Assembly: GCA_963678675.1 (NCBI GenBank)
Contig: OY783192.1
Location: 8,940,520-9,004,519, forward strand
Length of the DNA stretch: 64,000 bases
From: Xiphydria camelus
Lineage: Eukaryota > Arthropoda > Insecta > Hymenoptera > Xiphydriidae
Direction of reading: 5' to 3'
Shown: positions 1 through 11,403 of the stretch, in pieces
Numbering within the stretch: the first letter of the stretch is position 1
Layout of the letters: each line of letters starts with the position of its first letter
Position numbers and translations under genes: made by a program
The notes under the pieces: model-generated
What the model was told of the DNA's origin: nothing
Databases searched by the model: none
The model's input: only the letters and a program-made list of their open reading frames with translations

Positions 1-930
1 TCCGCAAGAGTGTATGTAGTAGGTGCCGGCTTGAAAAAGAGCGCGAAGCATGAGACAGAGCGTGGCTACAGAGTGGGGCAGGTTCAGGAGAAATAAAACG
101 GTGTAGTCTCGCTTTACTAATAGTCCAGTCAAATTTCTGTTCAAATCGAAAATTGAGACATAATGGTGAAAACTTGGCAAAAGTTATATTTTGATGTTAT
201 TAATAGAGGGAACATATTAAAAGAAGTATCACCCCCCGGCGAAGGGTGTAAAAAATGTATTTATTGTTGAAAAATCGGTTCTTCGCTAATATTTTGAAAA
301 ATACGTGATCCATTGAAAAACAGTTACGACAAAAGTTGTATATAATAAAATTATCTACAAAAAAGGTTATACACTTTTTAGTCTATCTTCAACCCCTAAG
401 AAGCTAGGACCTCCAGATGAGTTTGAATGTTCAAATATTCACAACAAATCCAAAAATGAAGATTTTTACAATCTTTTTTTTGTAACCCGTTTAGAAAGAT
501 CTCATCATTTTTCCTAGCGAAACCAAATTTTGTTTTTCATTGTTGTTTACACATGATTGATTTTTAAAGTTTTCAATGCTTGAATTTACATAGAAATTCG
601 CAATGAAAAATTTTTAAAATTATACCATCATTTATTTTGGATTGTTTCTGAAGAAAGAAGATAGATAGCAATCCAATATATCTTGCCTTGTTTGCAAGAT
701 ATGCTAAATTGAATATGAAGGGTACAGGGGTAAAAGAGGGAATGTCAAAAAAAAACAAATTTACAGGACAGCAAATTTGCGCGCGGACATCCCCTCTATT
801 TGCATGTTATGCTAAAATTTTAAACGTCTGTATCTCTTGACTGTACCTTTATTGCCTGTAATCCTTTGCCAGCTGAAAGAATGCGAAATTTTCAACTAGA
901 TGGTGTAGAAATGACGAATTGGCTAAATTG
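1..930. other. AT-rich DNA without a supported gene
   Basis: No coding sequence was recognised. Bases about 30-105 (GCGAAGCATGAGACAGAGCG and the GGCAGGTTCAGGAGAAAT block) recur in diverged form at about 1868-1935, so the first segment belongs to a local repeat family. Short open frames here lack domain similarity and look like chance. Confidence 0.5.
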
Positions 931-2495
931 TGACATTCCCCCTTTTACCCCTGTACCCTTCCTATAGTGTCGCACCGTTTTCACTCTCGTCGCTCTGACG
1001 TTTGTGTGCGAGCGCTGCTGCAGTTGTCTGCGAGTGTCAGTGAAATAAGGGGGCCTTTCTCGAGTCACTCTTCAGTAAAATTTTCATGTCAATAAATCAA
1101 AACAACAATTTAATATATTAATATGATTTCAAATATGTACTACTGGATTCAAAGAAATATGATTTTCATAATTCCCATCGTTGTCGATATCTTCATTATC
1201 TTCGTCACTGCTACTCCAGTCCGTGGCTTGATCGTTGTCAATATTGCCTTCTCCGCCAGTTTCTGTATTAATGTAATATAATTATGAATAGTCACAAATT
1301 GATGTAAGTATAATAATTTGACATAATAATTACATAGGTGATAGAGTTTGTAGAGAATCACTGACATAATTTAGTAGCTGATCCCCTTTAAACCATTTAA
1401 AATGGTATTGGCCATATTGACAACGATCAAGCCACGGACTGGAGTACCAGTGACGAAGATAATGAAGAAAATCATTACATATTTCTTTGAATCCAGTAAT
1501 ACATATTTGAAATCATATCAAAACAATATTGATTAATTTATTCAATTTTTGTTTCATTGATTTCTTGATATGAACATTGTACTGAATAATTTGTTGACAA
1601 TTTATTTTTTAGTCATATTTAATTGTATATAATGAAATTTTCCGATAAATCCAAAAAAACACTGTTCAACATATCATAACTGAGTAAATGAAAGATGCGC
1701 AGCAAAAGATCGCAATAGATCGAATCGCTCATCCATGAGCTTTCGCTCATTATTCATTTGCACCCGCTTGCATATACTTATGTCGGGGATCTTTCTTAGC
1801 TCTATTGGGACATACACAGAGAAACTTACAGCCTTTATAAAATAACGAAGGTCTGGCCGTCGCGGGCTCTTGAAAGACCGCGAAGCATGAGACAGAGCGT
1901 AGCGCGAGTGAGGCAGGTTCAGGAGAAATGAAACGAGCCCCTCGACCGCGTGCTCAAATTTCAGGAGCCTCGCAGGAGGGCATGGAAACACTGTGCGGCG
2001 GTGTTTGTTTATGCGTCGAAGAAACTATTGGGGTCCACCCCTAACTTGCACAGTCTGAGATGTCCCTTATATTAGTGTATACTTCCGCCTCGCTCCCGAG
2101 GATCTACGGGGGGGGGGGGGGGGGGTCGGCGAGCGTAACGTATCGAAAATTACTGATTAGGATAGAGATACTGATTGTTGCAGAATTTCCGACACGGTTT
2201 TGATTTCGCATTGAACGGGTATATGTCTGTATAAGTGACTATTTTTGAAAAAGTGACCTTTTCAGTTTTTTTCTTGTAGAAAAATGTTTATAATAAACTG
2301 TAATTTCTTATAAACCAATTGAAGATAGAAGAATACGGTATATGGATGAAGAGCACGTAGCAACGGCTTCCCTCTTTTACCCCTGTACCCTTCATATATT
2401 GTCGCACCGGTCTCACTCTCGTCGTCCTGACGTTTGTGTGTGCGTGCTGCTGCAGTTGTCTGCGAGTGTCCGTGAGACAGAGGGTTGCTGTCGAC
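712..2495. repeat. Dispersed 130 bp repeat, two direct copies and one partial inverted copy
   Basis: Bases about 931-1058 and 2368-2495 are direct copies that share TTTTACCCCTGTACCCTTC followed by GTCGCACCG, CACTCTCGTCG and CTGCTGCAGTTGTCTGCGAG, with roughly one difference in ten. The first block also occurs inverted at 712-745. The copies therefore form both a direct pair and a small foldback. The repeat shows no coding content. Confidence 0.6.
1148..1500. repeat. Inverted repeat carrying an acidic coding-like remnant
   Basis: The left arm (about 1148-1247) and right arm (about 1413-1497) are inverted copies of one sequence about 85-100 bp long, separated by about 165 bp. Read on the strand where it stays open, the arm encodes a short Ser/Asp/Glu-rich stretch (TDWSSSDEDNE, then NENH-like residues and a stop). 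Acidic N-termini of this kind are common in transposases, but no family can be named. The arms differ by a short deletion, so they were duplicated before later decay. Confidence 0.5.
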
Positions 2496-3190
2496 GTTTC
2501 GAAGTAACTGTTCCGTTGCAAGGGTTTCGTAGTAATGCGACCATGAATACCTCGCCAACCTACGAGCCCAGGCAGTATGCATTATTTTATTTGCATTAGC
2601 TTTTTTCCAGCGCCTCCTCGGTAAACGGTTCTACTTTTGGTTGATCAACAAAATTGATTCAATTTCATTGAACAGTGCTTTGAGTGAACAAATATGTATA
2701 AGTAAAAGGTACATAAGTGTACGAAGGATCGTTTAATTAATTTTTCATTTGCAAGCACCGTGCCACGTTAGCTAACATGGAAATAATCCCCTCCTATTAA
2801 GAAACAATGGATTAATTCCATGTTATCTAACGCGAAATTAAATGTGCACGGTATTAGAAAATAAAAAGTTGATAAATAATCAATGTCTCTTCTACGCCTT
2901 CGTATTAGTATACTCTCGCCTCGCTCCCGAGGATCTACGGGGTGGAGCATCGCGAAGCGGCATGGGGGAGTTGGCGAGCGTAGTGAGCAGAGGGCGGAGC
3001 CCCCTACTCTGTTAAAAATTACTAATTACGATGGAGATACTGCTTGCTGCAGAATTCCCGACACGGTTTTGAATTCACATTGAACGGGTATATGTCTCTA
3101 TAAGTGGCTTTTTTTGAAAAAGTGAATTTTTCAGTTTTTTTCTTTTAGAAGTATGTTTATAATAAACTGTAATTTTTTATAAACCAATTT
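2077..3190 (+). repeat. Direct repeat pair, about 250-290 bp units
   Basis: Bases 2077-2322 and 2902-3190 share CGCCTCGCTCCCGAGGATCT, the CGACACGGTTTTGA block, GAACGGGTATATGTCT and a T-rich 3' part ending TAAACTGTAATTT. The first copy has an 18 G run (2108-2125) where the second has a longer GC-rich sequence (GGAGCATCGCGAAGCGGC...). The copies probably belong to one transposon family and are spaced about 820 bp apart. Confidence 0.6.
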
Positions 3191-3194
3191 CATT

Positions 3195-4906
3195 AAATTC
3201 GATGCATGAACAATTAATAAATCCGTTTTCAGAATGAACATATGTGCAGCCGTTTCCTAATAAATTACCAAGTAAATTTTGCCCTAACAGTGCAGCCATC
3301 TATTGAAAAAATTTCATACTATTTGTCGGGGACATTTAGCCTTAAGGTTGCAGGTTGCTTAGAAATCGCGCGTTCAACGAAAAAAATAAATACACGTGAT
3401 ATATATCTCACTACAACCCCCCCTCCCCCTTGTGATATTTCATGATTTTTACCGAACACCCCCCTCCCCCTACGGACCTCGCGTGATTAATGGACGACCC
3501 CTTATAAGGTATAGCTGCAAACGCAGAAGTATCGCAGTAGCGGAGCAAATTTTTTTTAATGTAACGTGAGTAAGTATTACCATCATATTATCTAACTATG
3601 TATGACTTAAATCGTAAATATCTGGAGGAAGTGACGCAATGTGGAAAAGGTGAAAAAAAAAGAAGAATTATTTTGTTAACTTACCGTGAAGCACCTCGTT
3701 TTCGCAGATGCGAAATAAGCAGTGATTTTGCAATACTTCCTATGGAACATATTTCCTTCATCCATGTAAAAAGCAAATAAATAAAAATATATCACGTTTG
3801 GCACTTTAAATATGTAGGTCCCGCTATGGAGACCGCACGTCGCGTGTAACAAAACAGCGTCTGAATGTTTCAATTCAGATTCGAATATTGGAACATTGAG
3901 ATTACTTTCATTGTAAATAGCTCGTATCACAGGTTCGAGTATGTACCACACTAAGTTAACATCCGCTGGCCGTACATCGATAAACTTCGAACTCTCTGTG
4001 ATTTTTCACGTGTAATTAATATACATAGGTACCGGACGTATCGGACGGCGTGACATGCACGTCACGCGTGCCTCCTCTTTACCCCCTCCATAGTAACGAT
4101 CTTCCACATACGTAATTCACGCTCGATTCGTTCGCCCCTTATCGCGCATTAACGTCCCGGCAGCGCGTGCCGAACCTCTCGCGGACCTCGTTCACGACGC
4201 TCACGCCTGGACGTCAAACATTATTCGGTTCTCTGACGTACGCATACGGAACCTAGATATTTGCTTTTTCGCGTTTGACGTTGAGAAAAGTTATATTCGC
4301 GCTCCCCCCGTCAAGAGGTTTAGAGCTTTATTTTTCTGTTTTGACATCGTCATTTTTACGTCAGCCTCACGAACCCTGTGTTTCGTGGACATCGACGGTC
4401 CATCGTTCGGTATAGTTCCTATATAAAAAATGCTGTGTAACGCTCTTTCGCGAGCGTCAAGTATACATAGAATTACTTTGACTTGTTTTGCCATTTGATT
4501 AGCACGTATCGGAATTGAGACTTTCGTTTGTCTTTCGTTTGCCCCATGTAGAAATACGTAAGTATGTAATACTTTGCCCTCGAACGGTAGACTTCAACGG
4601 GACGGTATCATTTTGAGAATTCAGGCGACTCTGGAGAAGTCGTTATTAGACCCTCTACTTCGGATGCTGGATACCTACTTAGCGCGAGAATATATCATAA
4701 ATATCGACGCGTTAACTCGATGTAAGAACTCGAGAGGAGGGGAATAAAATTTAACGAGAACATAAATAGTCAATCTCTCTTCGTTTCTTTCTCTCATTTG
4801 AACGTTCCCGAAGAAATTTCGGAACCGCGTGAGATCTCTCTAGGACGAGGGATCTTGCTCGGGGCGTCGCAACCCGAGTCGAAGATTTTGACCTGGTAAG
4901 CCCTGC
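3195..4906. other. Unique DNA with no recognised gene
   Basis: Both strands were read for protein similarity and nothing could be named. Open frames are short (about 60-90 codons) and overlap each other. GC content and CpG density rise towards 4000-4500. Confidence 0.5.
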
Positions 4907-4909
4907 TAA

Positions 4910-5061
4910 AGCTGGCTACACACGTTCCGGCGGGCCTGTCAGTTCGGACTGAACAGTCCGCCTGGAGGCCGGTCGCCGGATGGACTGAGGCCTCTACACA
5001 CGATCCGGCGGGCCTGTCAGTTCGGACTGAACAGTCCGCCTCGAGGCCGGTCGCCGGATGA
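4910..5061 (+). repeat. Left terminal repeat of the Harbinger element, tandemly doubled
   Basis: Two tandem copies of the end sequence are present: 4916-4987 (CTACACACGTTCCGGCGG...) and about 4993-5061 (CTACACACGATCCGGCGG...). Each contains the palindrome CGGACTGAACAGTCCG (7 bp arms, 2 bp centre), then GGCCGGTCGCCGGATG. Only the outer copy reaches the TAA. The transposase ATG lies about 50 bp inside the second copy, so the repeats may overlap its promoter. Confidence 0.85.
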
Positions 5062-5109
5062 ACTGTTGTCTCTCCACATGTTCAGTTGAGTATTCCGTTT
5101 CAGTCAACG

Positions 5110-7575
5110 ATGGCCTCTAGTGACGACGACGCTCTCGCGCTTCTTGCTTTGGCAGTTGCTTTAGATAAGAAGAAAGTTAAAAAGAAACGAAAAACCTGGT
5201 GTAAGAAGTGGCTGAAGAAACGGGATACGTATTCCCATGTAAATTTACTGAATGAATTAAAACTATCTCCGACAGACTGGCACAATTATTTACGAATGGA
5301 TGAAGATATATATCTGCAACTTCTTTCATTAGTAACTCCTTTGATAAAAAGAAAAAATACAGTGATGAGAAATGCAATCTCACCTCACGAAAGATTGACT
5401 GCAACTCTGAGGTTTTTAGCTACCGGAAGAAGTTACGAGGACCTCAAGTTTTCTACTGTTATATCGCCTCAGGCTTTAAGTTACATTATACCTGAAACGT
5501 GTGAAGCAATTTACGAAGTTCTCCGAAAAGACTACATAAAGGTAAGAAAATATTTTATTATGAACATTATATTTGTACAAAGAAAGTTACAAAAGAAGAA
5601 TGAATCAGTAATTTATTGTATATTAACACTTGACACGCGAGCAACGTACTTTTACGTTTTTCGCAGTCTGTCACTGGAGCGCGGGTCACGTAAAAATACG
5701 AATGTAGCAGATTTGTACTAGAAAGCGGGTATCGTATAAATACGATGGGCATTGTACCCGATTCTTCGCAAAAACGTTTTTTTTTGTTAAAATAATGTTA
5801 GAGTATATATTTGAGAGTAAAATAAGAAATTTCGTTGAGAAAAACGAAGTAGTTTTCGATTTATTGCTATTTTACTGAATGACCAAACTCTCGCGAGATT
5901 CACGAAAGAACGCCCGCTGCATGCGTAAGTCCGCGGTAAAGTATATCCGCATGCAAAGTGTTAATTATGAAAGGAGGAAAAAAGAGATGCGACTGTGTCT
6001 TCTTGACGCTGCGATGAAATTGTTTGTTGGTGCTCGGTTGATTGTGATTCGGAGAAATATGACTGTCGCTGGTTATGATCTTGATAAGAAGACGGGGGGT
6101 GTAGTAGCTGTGACTGATGTGGTGAAGTTAGTGAGGAATGTGAATCACTGGAATATGAAGTGGATGAAGGGGTAGCAGAATGCATTGATTGAAAAATGTT
6201 AGGATAGTATATGGGAACTGGAGACTGGTGAGATGGCGGTTGATACATTAGTTTGTGGAACGTAGTTAAATTTCCACCCTCGGCTTCGAATAGTGCGTCA
6301 TTGATGATTTTTTCTACTAAGCGTCTTTGTTCACTATTGAGATCTCGCAATTTCATGGCGACGTTTCTACCATAAATATCGAATCGGTCTTCTGGTAAAC
6401 GAGGTCTTTTAAAATGGTTCTGCACTGTTGCAAGAAGTTCCTTGGTCAACTCGATGTTTTCGCCTTGTCCTCGGGAAGTTGCTGGAATCGGTCTGTTTCG
6501 AAACCGAGATCCTGAAGCTGATTCGGAGGAAGTAGAGGGTTGAGAGTTTGGTGCATCATTGTTTGATAGATCAGTTCCATCATTAGAAGTAGCATCTTGT
6601 AATGATAGATTTGCGTCCAGTGATTCTTCCTGTGATGAAGCTTCGTTTGTATCCTGCGATTCTTCCTGTTAAAGATATTTCGATTAATGAGATTCCAATA
6701 ACAAAACGTAGTTAATAAATAAATTTAGCAGTTCATTAATTGCTCTTTTTCTATGCTTTCAGTTTCCACGGACAGCACAAGAATGGAGAAATATTGCTCA
6801 ATGTTTTCAAGAACGATGGAACTTTCCCCATTGTCTTGGGGCAATGGATGGAAAGCATGTGAGCATTATTCCTCCACCTGGAAGTGGAACATACTTTTAG
6901 AACTACAAGGGTCAACACAGCATGGTGTTACTGGCGATAGCTGATGCAAGTTATCGATTTATTATGTGCGATTTCGGTACAAATGGTAGAGTTTCAGACG
7001 GGGGCGTATTACAGAATACAACATTTTTTGAGAAACTTCAAAACAAACTGTTAAACATGCCTAATGAAGAAAACATCCAAAATACTTTAAGACAGCTGCC
7101 ATACGTCTTTGTCGGAGATGACGCATTTCCTTTGCGGACGGATCTAATGAAACCTTTCAGACAAGCTGATCTAACTTCTATGGAGAAAAAAATTTATAAC
7201 TACCGCTTATCACGGGCAAGACGTATTGTGGAAAACGTATTTGGAATAATGACAGCTCGGTTTAGGATATTTCACACACATATTAATTTAGACACACGTA
7301 ATATTGAATCCGTTGTAATGGCTTGCTGCGTTCTACATAACTTCTTGATAGCTAAATCCTCACGATCTTATGCACCTTTAGAGTGTTTTGATATTGACGA
7401 TGTAGAGGCGGGTGAAACACATTTCGGATTTCATTCTCGAGATTCAAATATGTCTAATTTACAACGAAGACCATATGGGAACATTACTAATGCCGCAAAA
7501 GAAGTTAGAGAAGGCTTTATGAGTTACTTTACAGAAGAAGGAAAAGTTCCGTGGCAACAGAAATTCATCGATTGA
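5110..7575 (+). pseudogene. PIF/Harbinger DDE transposase (HARBI1-like), two exons, one nonsense codon
   Basis: The enzyme would cut and rejoin transposon ends in the nucleus. Exon 1 (5110-5541, 144 codons) starts at the ATG giving MASSDDDALALL. It has a Lys-rich stretch at residues 20-37 and the family block ISPHERLTATLRFLATGRSY. It ends at AAAG before GTAAGA. Exon 2 (6763-7575) follows CTTTCAG and reads in phase, for about 414 codons in total, a usual family length. Visible catalytic-type motifs are GAMDGKH (Asp about 173), CDFGTNGRVSDGG (Asp about 214 and 223) and RIVENVFG (Glu about 301), as in the DDE domain. A TAG at 6898-6900 interrupts GSGTYF before NYKG; the frame continues cleanly to a TGA. 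With no other lesion seen, this copy is young or the stop is polymorphic. The 1.2 kb intron contains an exon of the opposite-strand MADF gene. Confidence 0.85.
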
Positions 7576-8196
7576 AAGCTTTAGTTCTATGGAAAATCGG
7601 AAAAAAATGCAGCTTTCGTGTTGGAATTCACAATTTTAGAATTATTTTTGATTCTCTATTCAAATAGGAATGCAGCATTTTTTTACGAATGTTATTACTT
7701 ATTTAAGCACAATGTCCCAAAAGTCGGCACTCCATTGCATTAATTTGATTGCTTTTCTTTATGTAATGAAATTAATAATTAAAACAAAACAATACTTAGT
7801 ATTTCATACACTTACCTCACTTTCACTGTTTTCGTTCTGAGTAACAGTGGTTCGAGAGTCTTTAAGTACATCCTGGTCTTGCACAAATTTTAATAAATCA
7901 AAGTACCAAAGTTTTGACTGGTAAACTTCATCGGCTCCTGACCACGTCCTCATTGATTCCTTCACTTTTTTCATCTCCTTACGAAAACTGCTTCTTAAAT
8001 TGTTGATTTTTTTTATCACAGTACTTTTGGTGCATGAAGGATCTACCTTCCTCCACTTCTCCACCAGTTTCAAATAGGCTGCTTCTTTTTTGCCACGGTT
8101 ATGGTAACTTTTAGCCTTCACTTGCCACAGACATATTTCACTACGATAAATACCAATAAATTCTTCCAAACAGGCATTTTCTTTTTCACGAGACAT
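5961..8196 (-). CDS. Harbinger-associated MADF/BESS DNA-binding protein, two exons, 361 aa
   Basis: This is the second Harbinger protein. In the family it binds element DNA and helps bring the transposase to the ends and into the nucleus. Exon 1 (8196-7816, 127 codons) holds the MADF/Myb-SANT-like fold, with the tryptophans of EICLWQVK, VEKWRKVD and SKLWYFDLL, and a basic stretch (RSSFRKEMKKVKE). It ends GTGAG before GTAAGT on the minus strand. Exon 2 starts at 6665 after TTTAACAG and stays in phase. It gives an acidic Ser/Asn-rich linker, then a BESS-like helix pair (YGRNVAMKLRDL, RRLVEKIINDALFEAE), then a Gln/Ser/Pro-rich tail. No stop or frameshift was seen. Its 1.15 kb intron contains transposase exon 2 on the other strand, and exon 2 lies inside the transposase intron. 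Exon joins are inferred from splice signals and phase, not transcripts. Confidence 0.8.
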
Positions 8197-8199
8197 TGT

Positions 8200-11100
8200 T
8201 CTTATTTAGTGACCCCGTACACTGAATGACTGAATTACAAAAATGATTCTAAACTGATTCCAAAATGAATTCAAAATAAATACAAAATGATCTGGTTGCA
8301 AAGTGATTCCGAAAATGAATGATGATACGCATTTAGTGTTACGACTTATATGTATCCCATATCGGACAGAAATTTTAAGACGGTGGGGATTGTTTGTTCG
8401 CGAGCGTTTTGTGAATGCCGCCGCGAAATCCCGCGCTTAACTAAAAGGGCTTTGCAACCTGCTTGGTGGCCGCTTCGACGGTGACTGACTGGTAGGTTAC
8501 AAAATTGTGTTGGTGGTGAGGTCGAAAAAGGAGGAGAGGGCATGTACAATTTTCAAAAGTTTATGATAGGAAAAAACCGGAGAGACTCGAAAAAGAAAGT
8601 GTGTCTGCAAGACATCTGGCAACCAACTGTCTCCTGAGGGAAGCAGAGATGAAGGAGTAAAAGATTGTAAAACTTTCTCTGCATTTTCCTTGGGACCGGT
8701 CGGATTATGGTGTATGAGACCCTGCTGCATGAGTTTAAGTGATTTGGAAAAAAACAGAATCTACGATACGCGACAGGGATGGCGTGGGAGAGTCCAATGC
8801 GTCCTATTGACTGATAGAAATGACGTAGAACAAGGGATGATGCTAGGTATTTTCCAAATTCTGCATATAACGGGCGAGAGTAACGGTAAACGCTAATGAT
8901 GGTTCGATTCCTTCTTCATCAATAAGCCAGTTATCAAATTTTCCTAATTGGTCACTTATTCAAATTTGTTTTCCTGGCAATGTTAATTGGACGTATAGCG
9001 GTACCCTAAGTGCTAACATTTATTGAGGTGTAATGATGGTCGGGTTGAATTAACCAGGGATTTTTCGTTAATTCAATTCTTATAGAAATGGTGCACTTTT
9101 GAAAAGAAAAATCAAATGGTTGCAAGAAAATCAGCCGTAAATTGTTTATAAAAAAAGTGTACACTCAATCAAAAACCGGCTACGTATTTTTCTAAAGAAT
9201 GCATTTGTGAAGCTGCTGTTAAAATTTCCAATCGATCCGTGCAATAGTCTAGACGTAGCGTGTCCGCCCACTTTGAAAAAAGGTGATTCAGTAGATTGGC
9301 TGTATGGCCGCCATTTTGTATCTAGTTACTAATAAAAAAATTGTTTGTCATACTTCATTACATGCTTAATAAACCCTCTAAACAGAAATTCGATTCCTTT
9401 TTTCATTCTCCCGTAAAACACTATGCAATTTAGGCCTTTTTTCCGGTCGCTAAAGTGGCGTTACCCCTTAAAGGAAATATTGAGTAATTTTTACACCCAC
9501 GTGGAGAAATCCTATTATTTCCCTGTTTTTTCTTCTTCGGATAATTATGAATTTGGGTACATAATAACCAACAACGATGTAATCAACTAATTTTGTATAT
9601 CATAAATATAGAGCAAATATAAAATTACAATAAAATATGACAATAACTGCTAAAAGGTAGTTTTGTTGACTACTTTTCAGACTAGGTACTTAGCACTTTA
9701 AATTAAGGTATATATACGTTGGTTCTTTAGTTTTATAACAAAATTTTTTTAGATTTAACTTAATTAGATGGGAGTAAGATGTACTCAATGTTTCCATTCT
9801 AGGGTTAACTGTTTAGAGAATACTGCAATCACTTTGACTGTAGTAAATAAACTGAGAACGTGATGGCCTCAAAGGTGGCTGGTCCATACACACGCTCAAG
9901 CCGAACCACAGACTTCATGATTTTTCGTCGGTCATGCCAAAAAGTAGCCATTTTGTAAGCTGTTCGCAATGAACAGAACAAAACTTTTGGCAGTGACGAG
10001 AGCAGTTGCGAATGAAAGTGAAGAGAAGAAAAGCAAAAGACGTTCGGTTTGGAATAGGGAATGGTTGCTCGTCAAAATTATATGTCATAATTTAATCATG
10101 CTTGAATCTATATGAAAAAATGGCAGTGGTGTTATTTTTCATATGCAAAATTAAAATTATTGAAAAATACAAACTTTTTGTTTAACTTTCTTTATGGGGG
10201 AGGCAATCTAATACTTTCTTTGTAATATAGCTACTTGATGGTTTATAATGTATATTTTGCTGCGCGAAATCGATCGAGTAGATCTCGAGATAAGAATTTT
10301 TTCCGTTTCTTCGTTCTTTGACGATAGCTTTTGATTACATCAATATTTTGATATAAACATTTACTGAGGGCTTACTTATACATAAACACAAACTATACCT
10401 GAACAGGTAAAAAATTCAAGCCGGGGCACTTCATGTTATACTTATCCGACTATAACCTTTCAACTTTTTTTTACTCTTGCCTGCAATAGCTTTTCTATAT
10501 TCCACTGAATCTGAAATGCCTACTAAACCTATGTTCTAGCTGTAAAATATTTTTTTTTTCAAAAATTAGATATTTCTATTGTATTACATATGAAATAAAA
10601 AAGAAGCAACGATGTTTATAAAAAATAAAATGCACTCAGAAAAGACGTATTATGTCACGTTTCCGTCTTCTTACGTTTCTTTACTTGTTTCTTATAACTT
10701 ATTTCTCTGGTGCATCTCGGCTTGTAGAGTCCAGCAGTAGTCTAGCGTCCTATACCTGTATACCAGGTATCTACCTCTCATTATCCGTATCAAGAAAACT
10801 AGAGCTAACCTGGGTTTCTCCGTATCGGATTATCAATTCTAATAATAAAGCCTAGAATTGGCTATTTTCATTCCAAATACATTTTAGCTGCAGGTCAGTA
10901 TAATTAACCTTTCCGGAAAAGGTACGGGATTGCGAGAGCACAACGAATTATCGCAGAGAAAATCAAGCATCAGCAGGTAGCCATCGGGACACTGCGCCCC
11001 ACACACTTCGGTTTTGTCACAATGGCTTCTCAGGATAATCGATGACCGACGAAAATTCAGATCTATACCTGCGCCCTCGTCAGGTCTGCCGGTGGACGAA
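8200..11100. other. Non-coding interior of the Harbinger element
   Basis: Nothing recognisable was found in 2.9 kb on either strand. A GAGGTCGAAAAAGGAGG box at about 8517-8534 is shared with 45580-45597, outside this element. A B-box-like GGTTCGATTCC at about 8905 has no tRNA fold around it. The length is unusual for a Harbinger and suggests an old insertion whose ends I could not find. Confidence 0.45.
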
Positions 11101-11125
11101 CGTAGTTCTGTTTTTCCTCCGGCCG

Positions 11126-11378
11126 CCTGAACAGTCTCAACTGACAGGCAGACCGGAAGGTACACACTATCCGGCGTCCGGCCTCCAGGCGGACTGTTCA
11201 GTCCGAACTGACAGCCCCGCCGGATCGTGTGTACCCGGCAGTAATTTTGCTTTCCTCCGGCGGCCTGAACAGTCTTAACTGACAGGCAGACCGGAAGGTA
11301 CACACTATCCGGCGACCGGCCTTCAGGCGGACTGTTCAGTCCGAACTGACAGGCCCGCCGGAACGTGTGTAGCCAGCT
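11126..11378 (-). repeat. Right terminal repeat of the Harbinger element, tandemly doubled
   Basis: A unit of about 138 bp occurs twice. CCTGAACAGTC, CTGACAGGCAGACCGGAAGG and GTACACACTATCCGGCG appear at about 11126-11175 and again at about 11264-11313. Each is followed by the inverted form of the end sequence (GGCGGACTGTTCAGTCCGAA). The outer copy ends GTGTGTAGCCAGCT, directly followed by TAA. The doubling mirrors the left end. Confidence 0.85.
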
Positions 11379-11403
11379 TAAGAATGAACGTTTGCAGGTC
11401 TAA

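Larger units (their letters stand above)
4910..11378. mobile_element. Complete 6.5 kb PIF/Harbinger DNA transposon
   Basis: The ends are near-perfect inverted repeats of about 70 bp that begin AGCTGGCTACACACG and contain GTCAGTTCGGACTGAAC. The element is flanked by TAA at 4907-4909 and at 11379-11381, the three-base TWA target duplication known for PIF/Harbinger elements. Inside lie a DDE transposase gene (plus strand) and a MADF/BESS protein gene (minus strand), the two-gene content typical of the superfamily. At 6469 bp it is longer than many Harbinger elements. About 2.9 kb downstream of the genes (8200-11100) shows no coding and may hold an unrecognised insertion. Confidence 0.92.

Noticed and set aside
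5086..5721. Transposase frame read straight through to 5721
   Set aside because: Family similarity ends at the GTAAGA donor at 5542 and resumes at 6763; the ATG at 5110 is a better start than the upstream TTG.
8905..8915. B-box-like GGTTCGATTCC as a tRNA
   Set aside because: No A box at proper distance and no cloverleaf could be drawn.
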